NCBI GenBank assembly: GCA_011051855.1
Contig: DRKG01000352.1
Span: 1-9,913 of the forward strand
DNA: 9,913 nt
Source: a bacterium
Lineage (GTDB): Bacteria > Planctomycetota > UBA1135 > UBA2386
Direction: 5' to 3'
This document shows positions 7,550 through 9,913 of this stretch, one piece after another. A program made the translations under genes and the position numbers. Every line of letters starts with the position of its first letter. Positions within the stretch are counted from its first letter, which is position 1. The notes under the pieces were generated by a model. The model had not been told where the DNA came from. It saw only the letters and a list, made by a program, of their open reading frames with translations, and searched no databases.

Positions 7550-7573
7550 GAGCCAGCAGAAGGCGCCGGCCGG

Positions 7574-9115
7574 CTACTCGGCGGCACTGGCGACCCGCCC
7601 GGTCAACGGGTGGCTCTGCTCGACTTCCTCGCTGGTCGACTGTTCGCCGTCGAAACCCAGCAGCCTTCCCTGGCCGTCGACGACCGTCTCCAGGTGCACC
7701 GGTCGCTGCCACAGCGTGAACAGCGACTGCAGCGTCAACTGCGCCTGCTCGAGCTGCAGATCACCACCGACCCATTCGTGCACCAGGTAGAGTTCGCCGC
7801 GGTTCCGGTGATTGCCATCGACGACCTTGATGATCGGATTGCCGAAGTTGGTCAACGCCTCCAGCAACTGCTTCTTCACCTTGGTGTAGTCGCGGTCGAC
7901 GATCACGTACTGGCCGGTCTCACGGTCCTGCCCGTAGACGAACATCTTCTGGTCCTCGGCGAACTCCGGCGTGACGAACTCGTCGATGAAGGTGACGTCG
8001 TTGTAGATGCGACGCACGTCGAAGATCTTCTTGCGCCCCTCGTTGGTCGGCACGTTCCAACGCCGGCGCTCCTCGGGGTCGTCGCACTTCATGTAGTCGG
8101 GGCCGAAGCGGCCCTTGTTCCACCGTTCCTCGATGTCGCGGAACAACTCGACCCCCAGCTTGTAGGGATTGATCTGCCCCGGGCGCGTCGACAACGTGCC
8201 GCTGTGGGTGTCGCAGTAGTTGACGACCTCCGACGCCTCACACAGGTGCTTGGTCATCATCGTCGAGTGCCAGTAGACCGCCCACCCCTCGTTCATGATC
8301 TTGGTCATGCCCTGGGGTGCGAAGTAGTAGGCCTCGTCGCGCAGCATCGCGAGCACGTCCTGCTGCCATGCCTCGAGCGGCGCGTTGTCGAGCAAGAACT
8401 TGAGCACGTCGCGCGCCGGCCGCGCCGGGAACCGCCGGGACTGCTGCTGGCGCTTCGCCACCCGCTCCTTCTCCGCTTGCAGGAACTCGGGCGGATTGAT
8501 GTAGCGGTCCATGTAATCCTTGGCGGCGATCTTCTTGATCTCCTCGCCGCCCTCCGCCGCCGCAGCCGCGCGTTCCTTGGCCTCGCTGCGGCGATCGGTG
8601 CCGCGATCGATGTAGGGCGAATACGGGTCGATCAGGTTGTCGAGCGTGTGCACCACGTCGATGAAGTCCTCGACCGTGGATTGGCCATAGCGGTCCATGT
8701 AGCGCCGGATGCGCGCCCCGTGGTTGGCGAGCACGTCCATCATCTTGCGCGACGTGTGCGCGAACCACGCGTTGTTCTTGAAGAAGTCGCAGTGGCCGTA
8801 GACGTGCGCCATCACCAGCTTTTGCTCGGTAACGGCGTTGCTGCGCATCAGGTACGCGTAGCAGGGGTCGTTGTTGATGACCAGCTCATAGATCTTGCTG
8901 AGGCCATACTGGTAGCTCTTGCTGAGCTGTTCGTATTCCATGCCCCAGCGCCAATGCGGGTAGCGCACCGGAAACCCGCCGTAGCTGGCGATCATGTTGA
9001 GCTCGTCGTGGTCGACCAACTCGAAGATGACCTCGTAGAAGTCGAGGCCGTAGCTCTTGGCGAGATCGCGCGTCTCGTCGCGGATCGCCGCCAGTTCGGG
9101 GGTCAGGTTGCCCAT
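7574..9115 (-). CDS. spoVR: SpoVR family protein (YcgB-like)
   Basis: A complete 513-residue SpoVR/YcgB homologue, close to the family's usual length of about 500. Recognisable blocks are FELVDHDELNMIASYGGFPV (31-50), HWRWGMEYE (54-62), HVYGHCDFFKNN (104-115), MNEGWAVYWHSTMM (274-287), NPYKLGVELFRDIEERWNKG (316-335) and YLVHEWVGGDLQLEQAQLTL (443-462). The conserved His and Glu in these blocks are intact. SpoVR was named for a role in Bacillus spore cortex formation, but the family is widespread in non-sporulating bacteria. There it is usually co-expressed with the PrkA serine kinase and YeaH in stress and stationary phase; its biochemical activity is not established. The start at 9115 has TGAGG with a 5-nt spacer and gives the usual N-terminus; a 59-residue in-frame upstream extension looks non-coding. 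Neither partner is in the window. The upstream lipoprotein ends 43 bp away on the same strand, so co-transcription is possible. Confidence 0.96.
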   Translation of the reverse strand: MGNLTPELAAIRDETRDLAKSYGLDFYEVIFELVDHDELNMIASYGGFPVRYPHWRWGMEYEQLSKSYQYGLSKIYELVINNDPCYAYLMRSNAVTEQKLVMAHVYGHCDFFKNNAWFAHTSRKMMDVLANHGARIRRYMDRYGQSTVEDFIDVVHTLDNLIDPYSPYIDRGTDRRSEAKERAAAAAEGGEEIKKIAAKDYMDRYINPPEFLQAEKERVAKRQQQSRRFPARPARDVLKFLLDNAPLEAWQQDVLAMLRDEAYYFAPQGMTKIMNEGWAVYWHSTMMTKHLCEASEVVNYCDTHSGTLSTRPGQINPYKLGVELFRDIEERWNKGRFGPDYMKCDDPEERRRWNVPTNEGRKKIFDVRRIYNDVTFIDEFVTPEFAEDQKMFVYGQDRETGQYVIVDRDYTKVKKQLLEALTNFGNPIIKVVDGNHRNRGELYLVHEWVGGDLQLEQAQLTLQSLFTLWQRPVHLETVVDGQGRLLGFDGEQSTSEEVEQSHPLTGRVASAAE

Positions 9116-9120
9116 TCTTG

Positions 9121-9125
9121 CCTCA
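9121..9125 (-). promoter_or_regulatory. Ribosome binding site TGAGG for spoVR
   Basis: On the minus strand TGAGG is followed by CAAGA and the ATG at 9115-9113. This 5-nt spacing selects MGNLTPELAA as the N-terminus and argues against the longer in-frame extension to 9292. Confidence 0.6.
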
Positions 9126-9158
9126 GCGGTGCCGGGTGCCTCATCGGTGCTGCCGTTG

Positions 9159-9671
9159 TCATCGGCAGTTCGGCGAGTACACACTAAGCCGGATGGCGCC
9201 CGAGGCAAGGTCGGCGGGCGGCGGAGGGGCCCCACCGTCGCCGGCCCGATCGAGTTCGTATTCGCGCGCCAGCAGCGAGTGCGCCTGGGCAAGCAGCAGC
9301 TCGCCTCGGCGGCGGTAGAACTGTGCCAGCTCGCAATGCCCGCTGGCGCGCCCCGGCGTCACGCGCATCCGCTCGTAGATGTCGCGCAGTTCCGCCCCGC
9401 CTGCGGCAAGGCGCCTCGCCATTGCACACACCCGGGCGCGCAGACAAGCACGCTGACGCAGATCACGCGCGCACTGCACGGCCGTGTCGAGGCAGGCGAC
9501 GGCACGGCGAAGGTCCCCGACGGCACACGCTGCATCCGCGCGGCGGCACCATCGCGTGACGGGATGCACGGGCTGCTCGCCGTTCGTTGACGCTCCCGCC
9601 CGTGGAGCGGCGCATGCCGACGCCAGAAGGATCGACCCTGCGCCCAGCAACATGAGCCCGAGGTGCCTCAT
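9159..9671 (-). CDS. Small cysteine-rich lipoprotein with TPR-like helices, function unknown
   Basis: A 170-residue protein with a clear lipoprotein signal: MRHLGLMLLGAGSILLASAC with lipobox LASAC, so Cys20 would be acylated. The mature part starts AAPRAGAS and then forms paired Ala/Arg/Leu helices (about 37-68, 70-100, 111-142). Phrases such as AVGDLRRAVACLDTAVQCA and AQFYRRRGELLLAQAHSLLA are in the style of tetratricopeptide-like hairpins. A proline-rich spacer (GGAPPPPADL) precedes the C-terminus. Besides Cys20 it has eight cysteines (42, 49, 60, 67, 76, 82, 113, 169), six of them spaced 6-11 residues apart within 42-82, unusual for a TPR and possibly disulfide-bonded or metal/heme-binding. 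No CxxCH heme motif is present. The start is fixed by ATGA overlap with the upstream CsgG-like gene and the ideal signal peptide; the same frame stays open to 9905, but that extension looks non-coding. It is likely a partner of the CsgG-like protein in the envelope. Confidence 0.72.
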   Translation of the reverse strand: MRHLGLMLLGAGSILLASACAAPRAGASTNGEQPVHPVTRWCRRADAACAVGDLRRAVACLDTAVQCARDLRQRACLRARVCAMARRLAAGGAELRDIYERMRVTPGRASGHCELAQFYRRRGELLLAQAHSLLAREYELDRAGDGGAPPPPADLASGAIRLSVYSPNCR

Positions 9672-9913
9672 AGCTGGTGGCGGAAGTAGCGGGCCGGGAT
9701 CTGCCGCATGAGATCGTTGACCGCGCGCACGGTCGCGCGCTCGATCGCGACCGACAGATTGGCATCCTTGCGCTCGCCGGAACCCAAGGAGAAGCCGCCG
9801 ATGCCGAGACCGCCGATTCCCCATGCGCTGCCTTGCGAACGGCGACTGGTGCCCACCGAGTAGCCCTCGCCTTTCGCCGTTGCGATGGTCGCCCCGGTGT
9901 GACAATCGACGAT
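9668..9913 (-). CDS. Probable CsgG/LpoB-like envelope protein, C-terminal part (5'-truncated by window)
   Basis: The frame is open from the right window edge and gives 81 C-terminal residues. It starts IVDCHTGATIATAKGEGYS, continues through a Gly/Ser-rich loop (GIGGLGIGGFSLGSG) and ends in a helix with LSVAIERATVRAVNDLMRQ before the stop. This order is characteristic of the C-terminal region of CsgG-type and LpoB-like outer-membrane lipoproteins: a 'vD..TG.i..a.GeG.s' beta hairpin, a flexible Gly-rich loop, then a helix of the D..L..A...A...L type. Most of the protein, including any signal peptide, lies outside the window, so the family call is tentative. Its TGA overlaps the ATG of the small lipoprotein gene (ATGA), so the two are probably co-translated. 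The frame is preferred over the alternative frame on the same strand because of this family likeness and the overlap. Confidence 0.55.
   Translation of the reverse strand: MVDCHTGATIATAKGEGYSVGTSRRSQGSAWGIGGLGIGGFSLGSGERKDANLSVAIERATVRAVNDLMRQIPARYFRHQL

Noticed and set aside
7564..7583. Possible hairpin CGCCG...CGGCG at the convergent junction
   Set aside because: The stem is only 5 bp with a 10-nt loop, there is no T-run on either strand, and it overlaps the spoVR stop; indistinguishable from GC-rich background.
7610..9187. A 525-codon open frame on the plus strand opposite spoVR
   Set aside because: It lies entirely antisense to a well-conserved SpoVR and shows no domain, signal or motif. 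Long antisense frames are expected in GC-rich DNA.
9116..9292. Longer N-terminus for SpoVR
   Set aside because: The extension is not family-like and overlaps the end of the small lipoprotein gene; the ATG at 9115 has TGAGG at proper spacing.
9672..9905. Extension of the small lipoprotein frame upstream to 9905
   Set aside because: The added sequence is Arg/Gly-rich shadow of the CsgG-like frame, whose beta-hairpin, Gly-rich loop and helix pattern is much more protein-like.

Overview
The window is a gene-dense, strongly GC-rich bacterial chromosome segment with G/C-heavy third codon positions. It carries eight protein-coding genes, two of them cut by the window edges. No RNA gene, mobile element, CRISPR array or extended repeat was seen, and no gene-free stretch reaches 300 bases. 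Exported proteins with lipoboxes or Ala-Gln signal-peptide ends (LPAQ), SbsA-type Ig-like repeats, a non-sporulation SpoVR and several four-base start/stop overlaps would suit a Planctomycetota-like or other environmental Gram-negative-type bacterium. That placement is an impression from style and gene content, not a phylogenetic result.

Left block (+ strand, 1-1575): the C-terminal third of a D-2-hydroxyacid dehydrogenase (glyoxylate/hydroxypyruvate reductase type) overlaps by GTGA with a type-2 (MOFRL) glycerate kinase. Together they look like a hydroxypyruvate to D-glycerate to 2-phosphoglycerate module. The kinase departs from the family consensus at several normally conserved motifs.

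Central block (+ strand, 1738-7549): after a 162-bp gap with a weak candidate promoter come three genes joined by ATGA overlaps. They are a 994-residue lipoprotein with about six Ig-like domains and a C-terminal zincin protease domain, a 331-residue secreted protein with a small beta domain and an alpha-solenoid, and a 612-residue protein with no signal peptide that looks like an N-terminal helix-hairpin-helix followed by several winged-helix-like units. Tight coupling of two exported proteins to a probable intracellular nucleic-acid-binding protein is the oddest arrangement in the window and the best candidate for something undescribed.

Right block (- strand, 9913 down to 7574): the C-terminus of a probable CsgG-like envelope protein overlaps by ATGA with a cysteine-rich small lipoprotein, followed 43 bp later by a complete SpoVR/YcgB-family gene. 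SpoVR converges on the central operon with only 24 bp between stop codons. Its usual partners, PrkA kinase and YeaH, are not in the window.
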